From Desulfoferrobacter suflitae (GTDB lineage Bacteria; Desulfobacterota; Syntrophobacteria; Syntrophobacterales; Syntrophobacteraceae), in contig NZ_JAIBKA010000002.1 of NCBI RefSeq assembly GCF_022603395.1, positions 310,001 to 374,000 of the forward strand: a stretch of 64,000 bases of DNA, given 5' to 3'. Under the pieces are notes generated by a model, which worked only from the letters and a program-made list of their open reading frames with translations, was not told where the DNA came from and ran no database searches. Of this stretch, positions 37,390-46,779 are shown piece after piece. The position numbers were made by a program, and so were the translations under genes. Position 1 is the first letter of the stretch. Each line of letters begins with the position of its first letter.

Positions 37390-38328
37390 TCAAATGGGAA
37401 TTGGCTTTGAACCGCTTTCCGGCCCCCGCAGCAACGCCCCCGAAACGTAGCTGACCAGCGACCAGATGCCTGATCCCGACAGGTAATTTTCTATCGACCG
37501 ATCGAACAAAACAGAGAGCTTGGGACTGAATTCTTCATCCCCCTCCCAGAGCAGATAATAAAGGGCCACCCGCGGAAACGGCAGCAGCATGTACGCCGCA
37601 TCCGCCATATCCCGAGCTTTTCCGTCCAAAAACTGCGCCGCCCGTTTGAACCCGTCGAGATCGTTGCCGTAGCGATCGAGCAACGCCTCGGTTTTCAGGG
37701 CATGCCGCCCTTTGAAATAGTGCGCTTCTTTGAGATCCTGCGGACCAACGATGTCTTTTCCGAGGGGATACAATCCATTGACGTGGTTCAGATACAGCAG
37801 AGTCACCAGCTCCAGGAGTGGATCGTCGAGCCTGATCCAGCCTTCCGGGTGCAATCGCTTCAGGCAACGACTCCCTATGTCAATCAGCACATCGTCGCGC
37901 AGGCAGCGAAATGTCATGCCTTCCGGGGGATGCGGGCTGAACAGGGTAAAGTTACACAAGTCGGCGATGTTCTTGCTCTCCAGGCTGTCCCAGTATTCGG
38001 CCGGCACCTGGATGGGCGTCTTGTTGTGGGTCAGAGCCGGCGGCTGTTCTTGCCTCCTCCGCTCTTGCATGGCCAGAAAACCCCGGCTGAAGGGATAAGG
38101 ACCGGCAGTGAAATGATCGCAGGGAAACGAGCTGCAGTCTCTCATACAGTAGTCAAGGTTTTTCATGCTGGCACAGGCAAGAATGGGGCACACGCCGCCG
38201 AGTATCCTCTCCTGTGCGGCGAGTTTCTGCCTGGCCAGCAGGCTCTTTCCCGACCCGCAGCTGGAACAGATTTCCATCAGTTGCAGCTTGCACACATCGC
38301 AATTGATACCGCACGCACCCGTTGCCAT
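37390..38328 (-). CDS. DUF3795/DUF3786 cysteine-rich protein
   Basis: A 312-residue soluble protein. The N-terminal region has C6, C10, C13, C21 and C24 (CGINCDVCKLQLMEICSSC), further cysteines near residues 46-70, and resembles DUF3795. The C-terminal 200 residues, with FPRVALYYLLWEGDEEF near residue 255, resemble DUF3786, a family of anaerobes sometimes linked to corrinoid or C1 metabolism. The N-terminal cysteines suggest a metal or cluster. AAGGAGG precedes the ATG. It faces the met operon across the terminator. Confidence 0.78.
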   Translation of the reverse strand: MATGACGINCDVCKLQLMEICSSCGSGKSLLARQKLAAQERILGGVCPILACASMKNLDYCMRDCSSFPCDHFTAGPYPFSRGFLAMQERRRQEQPPALTHNKTPIQVPAEYWDSLESKNIADLCNFTLFSPHPPEGMTFRCLRDDVLIDIGSRCLKRLHPEGWIRLDDPLLELVTLLYLNHVNGLYPLGKDIVGPQDLKEAHYFKGRHALKTEALLDRYGNDLDGFKRAAQFLDGKARDMADAAYMLLPFPRVALYYLLWEGDEEFSPKLSVLFDRSIENYLSGSGIWSLVSYVSGALLRGPESGSKPIPI

Positions 38329-38879
38329 GAACTACTGGGCCTCCTTGATTTACCGTTTGAGGGTGAGAAATTTCATTTGCGTCGCCTGGAATTCTGAAGG
38401 GATTCATCACGTGAACCGCGTGCCGAAACCCTTGCCTGCATCGCCTGTTCTCCTCGATGGACTGAAAGCAGGATGGGTAGAGCGAAGCGAAACCCATCAC
38501 CAATCCTTGGCATCATTGTATCCGGAGGTGTGCTCGTGTCAACTGGAGAGACAGGCCTCAGTGTATTGCAGGGAACCGAAACCGTCGCCACGAGAAGTTT
38601 GCCTGATAACCGGCAAAAAGAGCAGATTGCCGGCAAGTATTCTATTGGCACGGCATTGTTATTGGCATATTGTCTCGGCACACAACACACGAAAGGATGG
38701 TATGCCTCCTCATATCATCAAACGGCTCCACAGCTGGGTAGCGCGTGTACCCGGTTGCTGGCTTTGGCTTCCGACCTGACCGTATCCCCGGCCTGGGGGG
38801 GGGGCGGCTGGGCCGGCACCGGCATGGCGGCCCATCACCTTCAACTCGAACCCGGATGCCATATGAACCTGCCCGGGAA
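38329..38879. other. Intergenic region with repeat and G-run
   Basis: No gene is supported over 550 bases. It holds the palindromic repeat at 38472-38498 and a run of ten G at 38795-38804. A TGGCAC near 38646 lacks the matching -12 GC and is not a sigma-54 promoter. Confidence 0.4.
38472..38498. repeat. Dispersed palindromic repeat (REP-like), copy 1
   Basis: GATGGGT (38472-38478) pairs with ACCCATC (38492-38498) around an AGAGCGAAGCGA core. Related imperfect copies occur at 55204-55272 and 60801-60840 in this window, all between genes. Confidence 0.5.
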
Positions 38880-40076
38880 TCAATCCCCCAGCAGCAACTG
38901 GTATGCTGGAGGAAGCACCGCGATGCTTCTCATCCGATACATCAAGCCGTTCGTGTAGTCAGCGACATAGAGCTCGCCGGCTTCATCCTCGCCGAAAGTG
39001 GCGACCAGAAAGCTCGTATCCAGCAGCAACTGGCTGGACCATCCCGCGCCTTTCCTGCGCAGTCCCCAAATTTTTCCTGTCGAAAAATCCGCGAAGAAGT
39101 AAGCTCCCGTCATGGCCGGGTATGCTTTCCCCCGGTAGACATAGCCGCCGGTCACAGACCTCCCCACGGTGTGGTCATAATGGTGGATGGGAGCAACATA
39201 GCCGGTTGGCTCCACACAACCGGTCGGAGGACTATAGCAGGCAGGCCCTTCCAGAAAATTCCAGCCGTAATTGGCGCCTCCCAGACTGCCTGCAGCCTGC
39301 AAGTCAATTTCTTCATAGGTGGCCTGACCGACATCACCGATATAGAGATCACCGGTAACTCGATCGAAGCTGAAACGCCAGGGATTCCTCAGACCCAGAG
39401 CCCAAATCTCTTCCCGGTATCCCTGCAAACCGACGAACGGGTTGTCGGCTGGGATCTTGTAGGCTGCATCGGCGCCGGGCCCCGACTCCACGTCAATGCG
39501 AAGGATCTTGCCAAGCAGCGAAGAGCCGTCTTGACTGTTCGTTCCGCCGCCCCCACCGTCACCGGTGCCGATATAGAGATACCCATCCAGCGGACCGAAA
39601 GCCAGTTGCCCCCCATTGTGGTTCAGATAGGTTGGATGGGGCAGGGTCAAAATGATTTCCTCACTGGCTGCATCGGCAATGTTGGGATTTACCGAAACGG
39701 AATACCTGGCAACGACGTTGTCCCCGTCAAGGTTGGTGTAATAGATATAAAAATATCCTTTCGAACTGAAGCCTGGAGGAAAGGCCAGGCTCAAGAGTCC
39801 CTGTTCTCCGTCTGTCAAAATTTTGCCTGAAACATCCACAAAGGCATCTGCAAAAACCCCATTGTCTGCGAATATCTTGATTCGACCTTGTTTTTCTACA
39901 ACGAAAATCCTTCCCGAGCCGTCGCCCGCATGGGTTATGAAAACCGGTTGAACCAGATTGCCGGCGACCAGTTCCAGGTCGATCGGCGCCATAGCCTCTC
40001 CCTGACCCCGTCCAAGCGTCAGGAGGAAAAGCAGAACCAGATAATGTATTGCGATCCGTGTCATTTCTTTAATCAC
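38880..40076 (-). CDS. PQQ-dependent sugar dehydrogenase-like secreted beta-propeller
   Basis: A 398-residue protein with a signal peptide (hydrophobic run about residues 8-24) and a six-bladed glucose/sorbosone dehydrogenase-type propeller: GEQGLLSLAFPPGF, HNGGQLAFGPLDGYLYIGTGDGG and GLRNPWRFSFD. Such enzymes oxidise sugars in the periplasm using PQQ, but many relatives lack tested activity and an obligate anaerobe may not make PQQ. The start is a GTG at 40076 with an AAAGG site; an ATG four codons later is possible. Confidence 0.85.
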   Translation of the reverse strand: MIKEMTRIAIHYLVLLFLLTLGRGQGEAMAPIDLELVAGNLVQPVFITHAGDGSGRIFVVEKQGRIKIFADNGVFADAFVDVSGKILTDGEQGLLSLAFPPGFSSKGYFYIYYTNLDGDNVVARYSVSVNPNIADAASEEIILTLPHPTYLNHNGGQLAFGPLDGYLYIGTGDGGGGGTNSQDGSSLLGKILRIDVESGPGADAAYKIPADNPFVGLQGYREEIWALGLRNPWRFSFDRVTGDLYIGDVGQATYEEIDLQAAGSLGGANYGWNFLEGPACYSPPTGCVEPTGYVAPIHHYDHTVGRSVTGGYVYRGKAYPAMTGAYFFADFSTGKIWGLRRKGAGWSSQLLLDTSFLVATFGEDEAGELYVADYTNGLMYRMRSIAVLPPAYQLLLGD

Positions 40077-40470
40077 TCAACCTTTCCCAGACGAACCCAA
40101 CCTCTTCTTCAGGCTTTTGCTAATCAGTGCAAGGCACCCAGTCAACGGGCACCGGTGAGCTTGCGACCATTCTCATCTGCACCGGCGGCTGTGGCTGATG
40201 AATGACACATCAACCCGCTTGAGGTCATTTCAATCAGCTCACCTGGCCCACCTCTCCCCGCCCACCCTGTAGTGCAGTGCCTCCATGCATATCGGCGATT
40301 GACTTTGATACCAACGTAAGCCATTATTTTTTTAAGCGTCAGCGCTTACTTACGGGAGGTGATCAAGGCAAAGCTCGGGCAGGATCGTAAGACCTTGCGA
40401 GGAAAGAAACTCTTGGAGACGATGGAGGTTTTGGCTGAGACGTCCTACAGATTGGCTCAGGAGGAGGGAA
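40077..40470. other. Divergent intergenic region
   Basis: Separates two genes for secreted proteins transcribed away from each other. A short AAGCG/CGCTT dyad near 40334-40347 is present. I see no gene or clear promoter. Confidence 0.35.
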
Positions 40471-42291
40471 ATGGGTCACTTCAAAATTCCCGTCGTGTGC
40501 CTGGCAAGGTGTCTGACCTGCGCTCTTGGACTGTTGATTCAGAGCGCCGTTTGCCATGGGCCGGTTGTTCTCGCAGCACCTGTCGAGGCGCATGATGCTC
40601 CAAAATTGGAAGGGTGTTCGGTTTTTCCGGCAGACAACATCTGGAATGTGCCGATCGATACGCTGCCGGTGGACCCCAATTCAGCAGCCTATATAGCGAC
40701 AATAGGAGCCGGAGAACCCGTTCATGCGGACTTCGGTCAGGGTCCGTTGGAAGGCGGCCCCATCGGTATCCCTTATGTGACGGTGCCGGGCATCGAGCCC
40801 AAGGTGGCCGTTTCGTTTCTCTATGATGATGAAAGCGACTCCGGCCCCTATCCCATCCCGCCGGATGCGCCCATCGAAGGAGGCTCAGAGAGCGATGGCG
40901 ACCGCCACATTTTGATTCTAGAGCGCGACAACTGCATGTTATACGAACTGTTCGACGCCCGGCCACAGCCCGATGGCAGCTGGACGGCCGGGTCCGGGGC
41001 AATTTTTGATCTCAAATCCAATGCTCTTCGCCCCACCGGATGGACTTCGGCGGATGCAGCCGGTCTGCCCATTTTGCCCGGCCTGGTGCGCTACGATGAG
41101 GTGGCCGCAGGAGAGATCCGGCACGCTCTTCGCTTCACCGTTCCAAAGACGCGCAGAGCCTACGTCTGGCCGGCGCGCCACCATGCATCCAGCTTGACCG
41201 GATTACAGTATCCGCCCATGGGGCAGCGCTTCAGGCTCCGCCCGTCCTTTGACATCACGGCCTTTTCTCCCGGAGTCCAGGTGATTTTGCGCGCCCTCAA
41301 AAAATACGGCATGATGCTCGCCGACAACGGCTCTGCCTGGTACCTTTCGGGAGTGCCCGATGAGCACTGGGACAATGATGAACTGCGCCAGCTGGGCCGG
41401 GTGCATGGCTCCGATTTTGAAGCGGTCGACGTTTCTTCTCTCATGGTGCACCCCGATTCGGGACAGACCAGGGTCGGTCAATCTGTGATCATTGATCATA
41501 CCTGTACCGACATTGACAAAATCCCCCGCTATTGGATCAGTAAAGCCAGAACAGATTTTCGCATTGCTTACGGTCATACTTCCCACGGCAGCCAGATCGT
41601 CACCGGCATGGAAACGCTGCAGTCAGCTCTTGGATCCCTCTATGCTTTCAACTATGACGGCAGCGCAGGCGCATTGTCGCTGCACGACTACCAACCCGAC
41701 GAAGACCTGGGCAATCCCGACCGCACCACCTGGGCCACCAGGACTCGCGCCCTGCTGAATACTCCCGGCAATGACCGCAACCTCATCATGTGGTCCTGGT
41801 GCGGGCAGGTTTCCAGCTCCACGGAAGGCGACATTAACACCTATCTCAACCTCATGAATCAGCTTGAGTCCGACTTTGCAAATGTCACTTTCGTCTACAT
41901 GACAGGGCATCTGGACGGGAGCGGCGGGAACGGCAACCTGCATTTGAGAAACAATCAGATACGCGACTATTGCCGGGCCAACGGCAAAGTGCTGTTCGAT
42001 TTTGCCGACATCGAAAGCTACAACCCCGAGGGCAGCGCTTTTCTCCCTCTCGGCGGGGACGATGCCTGCGACTATTGGGGAGGGAACTGGGCCGACCAGT
42101 GGTGTGCCACCCACTGGGGATCTCCTTTGTGCGCCGGGTGCGGCTGGGAGGACTGCTGTGCCCATTCGCGGCCCCTAAACTGCAACCTCAAAGGGCGGGC
42201 ATTCTGGTGGCTGCTGGCGAGGCTTGCCGGCTGGGACGGCCGGACCTTCCAAGCCAAGGGCAACCTCGGCATCCATCTGCTGCTGGAATAG
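40471..42291 (+). CDS. Secreted two-domain protein of unknown function
   Basis: A 606-residue protein with an N-terminal signal peptide (hydrophobic segment to about residue 36). Residues 48-330 form a domain starting CSVFPADNIWNVPIDTLP, a type seen in secreted proteins of environmental bacteria without known function. Residues 340-560 (HTSHGSQIV, MTGHLDGSGG, FDFADIESYNP) look like an SGNH-type hydrolase fold. The end has many cysteines (WCATHWG, CAGCGWEDCC), probably disulfides. AGGAGGAGGGAA precedes the ATG. Confidence 0.75.
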   Translation: MGHFKIPVVCLARCLTCALGLLIQSAVCHGPVVLAAPVEAHDAPKLEGCSVFPADNIWNVPIDTLPVDPNSAAYIATIGAGEPVHADFGQGPLEGGPIGIPYVTVPGIEPKVAVSFLYDDESDSGPYPIPPDAPIEGGSESDGDRHILILERDNCMLYELFDARPQPDGSWTAGSGAIFDLKSNALRPTGWTSADAAGLPILPGLVRYDEVAAGEIRHALRFTVPKTRRAYVWPARHHASSLTGLQYPPMGQRFRLRPSFDITAFSPGVQVILRALKKYGMMLADNGSAWYLSGVPDEHWDNDELRQLGRVHGSDFEAVDVSSLMVHPDSGQTRVGQSVIIDHTCTDIDKIPRYWISKARTDFRIAYGHTSHGSQIVTGMETLQSALGSLYAFNYDGSAGALSLHDYQPDEDLGNPDRTTWATRTRALLNTPGNDRNLIMWSWCGQVSSSTEGDINTYLNLMNQLESDFANVTFVYMTGHLDGSGGNGNLHLRNNQIRDYCRANGKVLFDFADIESYNPEGSAFLPLGGDDACDYWGGNWADQWCATHWGSPLCAGCGWEDCCAHSRPLNCNLKGRAFWWLLARLAGWDGRTFQAKGNLGIHLLLE

Positions 42292-42532
42292 CGATGATTA
42301 AAGGATCGACGATATCCTCCCCCCGCTTCATCGCATGGCACGTTAATTGCCCTTTTTGACGGCAGGTGAAGCGCACAATGAACCATTTCATGGGGGGCTG
42401 TTTCATGGCGTTTACATCTGAAGTGAATGGAGTGCCTTGCATGGCTTGTAGAGACCGAGTCAATGTTTGGAGCGAGCTGCCGTATCCGCAATTCAAATCG
42501 AGTGACAACAAACCAGCGATGCGTTCATGCAC

Positions 42533-43426
42533 ATGAAAACACATCTCGATTGTATACCCTGTTTGATTCGTCAGGCCCTTAACGCAGTTCGGATGGTATC
42601 GGCAGATGCCGTGCAGCATGCTTCGCTCATGCGCCAGGTGTTGCACTGGGCGGGTGAGATGGACCTGCAGCAACCGCCTCCCGTTATGGCTCAGCGCATT
42701 CACCGGCAACTGCGCACGATCACACGAGAAGAAGACCCCTACCGGGTGGCAAAAGCGCATCAGAATCACATGGCGCTGCGTTTACTGCCCGAACTGAGAG
42801 CTCAACTTGAATCCGCATCAGACCCATTGGAACAAGGGGTACGGCTGGCTATTGCCGGAAATGTGATCGATATGGGCATCAACGGCCACGTGACCGAAGC
42901 CGATTTGCGCCAATCAGTCAACCAGGTTCTGGACGATTCTTTCTCCGGGGATCTAAACGTTTTCCGGGCAGCCCTCAGCACCGCCAGAAACATCCTATAC
43001 CTGGCGGATAATGCTGGAGAAATCGTTTTTGACCGGGTGCTCATCGAACAACTTGGAACGGAACGGGTGACCTTGGCAGTGCGCGGCTTTCCCGTCCTCA
43101 ATGACGCCACAAGAGAGGACGCACAAAGCGCGGGGCTGCACGGAATGGTTGAGATCATCGACAACGGTTCTGATGCACCTGGTACGCTGCTTGAGCAGTG
43201 CAGGGAAAGCTTTGTTCGGCGCTTCCACCAGGCTGATTTGGTCATTGCCAAGGGGCAGGGCAACTTCGAAACCCTCAGTGAGGAAACGCGAAACATTTTT
43301 TTTCTGTTTAAGGTCAAGTGTTCTGTTATCGCCGCACATACCGGCTTTCCAGTTGGCACCCATGTGCTCGGACAGAGCGGTGCCATGGCGTCTTGCGGAA
43401 AACCGGCGGTTGTAAGCGAAATGTGA
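42533..43426 (+). CDS. DUF89 / ARMT1-like damage-control phosphatase
   Basis: A 297-residue protein with N-terminal THLDCIPCLIRQAL (C7 and C10) and the metal-site signature DNAGEIVFD near residue 160, both typical of the DUF89 family of metal-dependent phosphatases thought to remove damaged sugar phosphates. AKGQGNFETL and GFPVGTHVLGQ complete the fold. I start at 42533 because family members begin at this methionine; an ATG two codons earlier is equally possible and no ribosome site is evident. Confidence 0.87.
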   Translation: MKTHLDCIPCLIRQALNAVRMVSADAVQHASLMRQVLHWAGEMDLQQPPPVMAQRIHRQLRTITREEDPYRVAKAHQNHMALRLLPELRAQLESASDPLEQGVRLAIAGNVIDMGINGHVTEADLRQSVNQVLDDSFSGDLNVFRAALSTARNILYLADNAGEIVFDRVLIEQLGTERVTLAVRGFPVLNDATREDAQSAGLHGMVEIIDNGSDAPGTLLEQCRESFVRRFHQADLVIAKGQGNFETLSEETRNIFFLFKVKCSVIAAHTGFPVGTHVLGQSGAMASCGKPAVVSEM

Positions 43427-43535
43427 GCACAGGCATGGCAAACCTCATTCGCCGGAATCGATCTGCATCCACAGAGCAAGTCTATTGGGGGCAGAAGGTT
43501 CCCAACTCAAAACGCCCTTACAAAAGGAGAAGATC

Positions 43536-44051
43536 ATGAATTTGGGACATTTCAAAGGCTCGCTGTGTTGTGTCATGGTTTCGGTCCTTTCCTGTCTGCT
43601 GCTTTGCGGAAACCTTTTTGCCGCTGACCAAAGCTGCATGTACTGCGGCATGGAACGAGCCAGTTATGAGCACTCCTGGGTCATTATCGAACATGAGGAC
43701 GGCTCTGTCGAAGGTTTCTGCTCAGTGCACTGCGCTGCCATCGATATGGCTTTGCACACGGACAAGCCGGTCAAAAGGGTTACCGTCGGCGACTACAACA
43801 CGAAGCAGCAGATCGATGCGGAAAAGGCTTATTGGGTAATCGGCGGCGACGTTCCAGGAGTAATGACGGCAAGAGCGAAATGGGCCTTTGCAGATAAGGA
43901 TGCGGCGGACAGTTTTATATCACAGCACGGTGGCAAGACGGCCAATTTTGATGAAGTCATGAAGGCCTCGTTTGATGACATGTACAATGACACGCTGATG
44001 ATCCAAAAGAGACAGCGAGAAATGAAGACGAAACAAGAGGGAAAAAGCTAG
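43536..44051 (+). CDS. NosL-like periplasmic metal-binding protein
   Basis: A 171-residue protein with an export signal (hydrophobic residues about 8-30), then CMYCGMERA near residue 37 and GFCSVHCAA near residue 66, the cysteine/methionine sites of the NosL family that binds Cu(I). No nos genes are present, so it likely serves another metal chaperone role, as is common in sulfate reducers. The ATG at 43536 has AAGGAG seven bases upstream. The lysine-rich tail is charged and probably disordered. Confidence 0.85.
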   Translation: MNLGHFKGSLCCVMVSVLSCLLLCGNLFAADQSCMYCGMERASYEHSWVIIEHEDGSVEGFCSVHCAAIDMALHTDKPVKRVTVGDYNTKQQIDAEKAYWVIGGDVPGVMTARAKWAFADKDAADSFISQHGGKTANFDEVMKASFDDMYNDTLMIQKRQREMKTKQEGKS

Positions 44052-44785
44052 CGGCCAATGCATGCCATCGATTGGAGACAATTGTCTCTCTGTTTACCGA
44101 CAAACCGACCTGCGGGGCGATCTGCTCGCCCCGTTCCAGTTTGGCTTCTTATAAATATCGTCTTCTCCCATAGCAACCGGGCGGAGTGGGGGGCCCCGCC
44201 CTTTGGTGAGCGGCCTCGCTTGCACCCCATCCTTTCGAAAATCGACCAAAATCTCAAGACTCCTGGCGGACAGGCAAGACATGTGCACGGCGTCAACGTG
44301 ATATATCGATACACCGATGCCCGTTTCTCCCTCTTTGGCGACCTCACATGACAATCTACGATGCCCCTCCTGGATGAACCACTGCGGAGCCGCACGTGCC
44401 TACCGACGTTATCTCAACCCTTGATGATTCGCAAAACATCGAGGGGACAGGAAGGATCCTGAAACCGCGCCCAAGGATTTGCCTGCACAGGGGTTGAGTG
44501 CAGACCATGCCGAATTGCCGACAAGTCAGAACATTGAATTCGTTTCACCTGCCCCATGAGCGATATTTGGGTTGCCTTATTGGGTGGAGCGCAATATTTT
44601 CTGATCAGCGCTTTTTGTAATCCGGGCTTGGTTTTGAAAATGTCGATGGGTTGTGTCTTGCGCAAGGTATGGCTCAACTCATTTGTGCTGCTTTCCCCGC
44701 ATTGAGGGGAGGAGCCGCCTGCTCAGGGAACAGCTCTGGAAAACATGCGCTCAATCTATCACCGCCAAGACTTCAGGATCAGCAG
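44052..44785. other. Large intergenic region without recognised gene
   Basis: About 730 bases. Open frames exist on both strands (for example 44094-44354 minus and 44414-44677 minus) but have no ribosome sites, no recognisable motifs and unusual composition. It must contain the promoter of the MotA-like gene. Confidence 0.4.
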
Positions 44786-45829
44786 ATGAAACGCCTCTTT
44801 CAAGTGTTTAATTCCATCATCGACGAATACGGAGCGAAGGCCTTCAGCGCCTTACTGCTTTTTGCCGTGACAGGCATCCTGCTGCTGATGGTCGTTATCT
44901 TTTCCTACAGCTCACAATCTGCCTGGCTGCATGCCCTGTGGCAGACCGATTACCTGCAGGAGTTCCTTGGTTTCATCACCCTGCTGGGGCGGCATGCGGG
45001 CTATTGGATACTGCGCATTGTTCCGCTCCTGGCGGCACTGGCCGCCTGTTATTTGGTCGGAAGACGATTACTGACCGCCGCAGACGATCCCCTCTTCGCA
45101 CCCAAAGTCACGTTCCTTTCGCTCATGTTTTTGACCCGCATTGCCTGGGACGTCCCTCTGACGCGCGCCATTTTTGGAGAGATATTTTTTGATACCTCGG
45201 GAATCTCGCAGGTGATTGCCATCATCATGCTGGTCGGGCTTGCCACCAATTTTCTTCAGTATCTGAGCCTGGAAAAGGAACACCGAATTTTCCTTGAAGC
45301 CGAACAGCAGATCATCGGCATCGATCCGGAAGCCAACGACTGGCTGGTTCGTATCGATCACATCATGAAACCCAGGCACAGTGTTCTGGCTCAAAAATGG
45401 AACAATCTGAGGGACGTCTTCGAATATACCCTGCACGCCGATTATGAAACCCTGATGGCTTTTCCCAACCAAAGAGAATTTCTCAAGGAATCCAAGGTTT
45501 CCTTCATCATCAAAATCCTCCCCCTGCTGGGTATGATCGGCACGGTCCTGGGATTTACTCTCGCCGTTACCGGGATGCGCGATGCCGCCACCAGCATGCA
45601 GGATTTCAGCTCCTTTAAAGGAAATATGCTGGAGGCCCTGGGAGGCATGAAGAACGCTTTTTTGACCACATTGACCGGTATGGTGGGAATGGTCATCGTC
45701 ATGTGGATCAACTCCCTGATAGAAGAGAGCCGCAGGCGCATTCTGCTGGCCGAAGATGAGTACCTCTACATCACTTTTTTCCTGCCCTGGCGCAAGCACC
45801 ACCTGAAGACGAACGAACCGGATGTCTGA
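44786..45829 (+). CDS. MotA/TolQ/ExbB-family proton channel protein
   Basis: A 347-residue membrane protein with hydrophobic segments near residues 20-41, 74-93, 141-159, 241-261 and 294-312. The last two form the channel signature (LPLLGMIGTVLGFTLAVTGM, then GGMKNAFLTTLTGMVGM). A cytoplasmic loop lies between 160 and 240. It pairs with the downstream single-span protein as a proton-driven stator or energiser. There are no flagellar, Tol or TonB genes nearby. The ATG at 44786 fits AGGATCAG upstream better than the upstream in-frame ATG at 44651. Confidence 0.87.
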   Translation: MKRLFQVFNSIIDEYGAKAFSALLLFAVTGILLLMVVIFSYSSQSAWLHALWQTDYLQEFLGFITLLGRHAGYWILRIVPLLAALAACYLVGRRLLTAADDPLFAPKVTFLSLMFLTRIAWDVPLTRAIFGEIFFDTSGISQVIAIIMLVGLATNFLQYLSLEKEHRIFLEAEQQIIGIDPEANDWLVRIDHIMKPRHSVLAQKWNNLRDVFEYTLHADYETLMAFPNQREFLKESKVSFIIKILPLLGMIGTVLGFTLAVTGMRDAATSMQDFSSFKGNMLEALGGMKNAFLTTLTGMVGMVIVMWINSLIEESRRRILLAEDEYLYITFFLPWRKHHLKTNEPDV

Positions 45830-45859
45830 GTCGTTGCATATTCCGGCGAGGATTGAAGC

Positions 45860-46762
45860 ATGAAGGGCTATTTTAAAGACGACCAGAGCCGAGGCGATTT
45901 TTCCACCTCCTTTGGAGACATGGTGTTCGGACTGCTCTTCTTTTTTTTCATACTCACCCTGGCCATGGTCTTCAACCGCTCGGATGTCGGTTCGTTTCAT
46001 AAAGAAATCGACCAGCTGCGCGCTCAGCAGGAACAAATGGAGCGGCAAACCGCCAAATGGAAGGAACGCCACGACGCCCTGAAGCAATTGGTGACCAGCC
46101 TGCAAAGGGAACAAAAGGTCACTGCAAAAAAGCTGAAAGAGGCCCAAGAAGAGTACCAGCAGTTGCAAAAGGAGCACAAATCCATCGTCGATTCTTTTCG
46201 CGCCGTAAACAGTGAATATAATGCCTTGAACAACAAATACACCAGCCTGGCAAAGAACAACGATGTACTCCTGGAACAATCCGCCAAGCTGAGGAAGGCA
46301 CGCGATCAAGTCAAAGCGCAGCTCGCGACGTTCCAAGACCACATGAAAAAAGTCAAGCAATTGCTCAAGAAAAAGGGGTTGATGGACATTCTGGCTCAAG
46401 TGGAACAAATGGAGAAAGGAAAGAAGAGCACTCCCAAGGGGGAGGAGACGCCCACCAACGTCTACAAAATTTTTACCAAACTGCACCCCGATGGGTATTC
46501 GGATGCCAGAGTGCTGCGCGGAGAAACCGAGATTTCCGTCTATTCCAGCTTGCCCGACGCGGCTTTACTGGAAGTGGCCAAGGATGTGAAGCAGCTCTTC
46601 AAGGACGAAGCACAGAAGTATTCGGAAGAGGAGCGTGAGAAATACCAGCCAAGGATGTTCCTCATGGCCCACCCGGAGATGCAATACGGGAAGCTGCAGG
46701 AATTCCTGGCACGCATGCGCAAGACGATTCCGGTGAGCATCATCCCTTGGAAGAACAACTGA
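45860..46762 (+). CDS. MotB/ExbD-like single-span protein with long coiled coil
   Basis: A 300-residue protein. The membrane helix (about 21-37) is preceded by D20 in SFGDMVFGLLFFF, the position of the proton-carrying aspartate in MotB (D32) and ExbD (D25). Residues 43-190 form a long coiled coil. The last 90 residues (NVYKIFTKLHPDG onward) make a small domain that does not look like OmpA. It is 31 bases after the MotA-like gene with GAGG upstream. Together they form a complete channel of unknown output. Confidence 0.83.
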   Translation: MKGYFKDDQSRGDFSTSFGDMVFGLLFFFFILTLAMVFNRSDVGSFHKEIDQLRAQQEQMERQTAKWKERHDALKQLVTSLQREQKVTAKKLKEAQEEYQQLQKEHKSIVDSFRAVNSEYNALNNKYTSLAKNNDVLLEQSAKLRKARDQVKAQLATFQDHMKKVKQLLKKKGLMDILAQVEQMEKGKKSTPKGEETPTNVYKIFTKLHPDGYSDARVLRGETEISVYSSLPDAALLEVAKDVKQLFKDEAQKYSEEEREKYQPRMFLMAHPEMQYGKLQEFLARMRKTIPVSIIPWKNN

Positions 46763-46779
46763 ATTGGAGGAACTGGATA

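Noticed and set aside
38645-38661. TGGCACG sequence resembling a sigma-54 -24 box
   Set aside because: The -12 region lacks GC at the required spacing and no gene follows in that direction.
38795-38804. Run of ten G as a phase-variation tract
   Set aside because: It lies outside any supported gene, downstream of a minus-strand stop; it may also be a sequencing artefact.
44094-44354. Minus-strand open frame of 86 codons in the 44 kb gap
   Set aside because: No ribosome site, odd composition and overlapping frames on the other strand; not supported as a gene.
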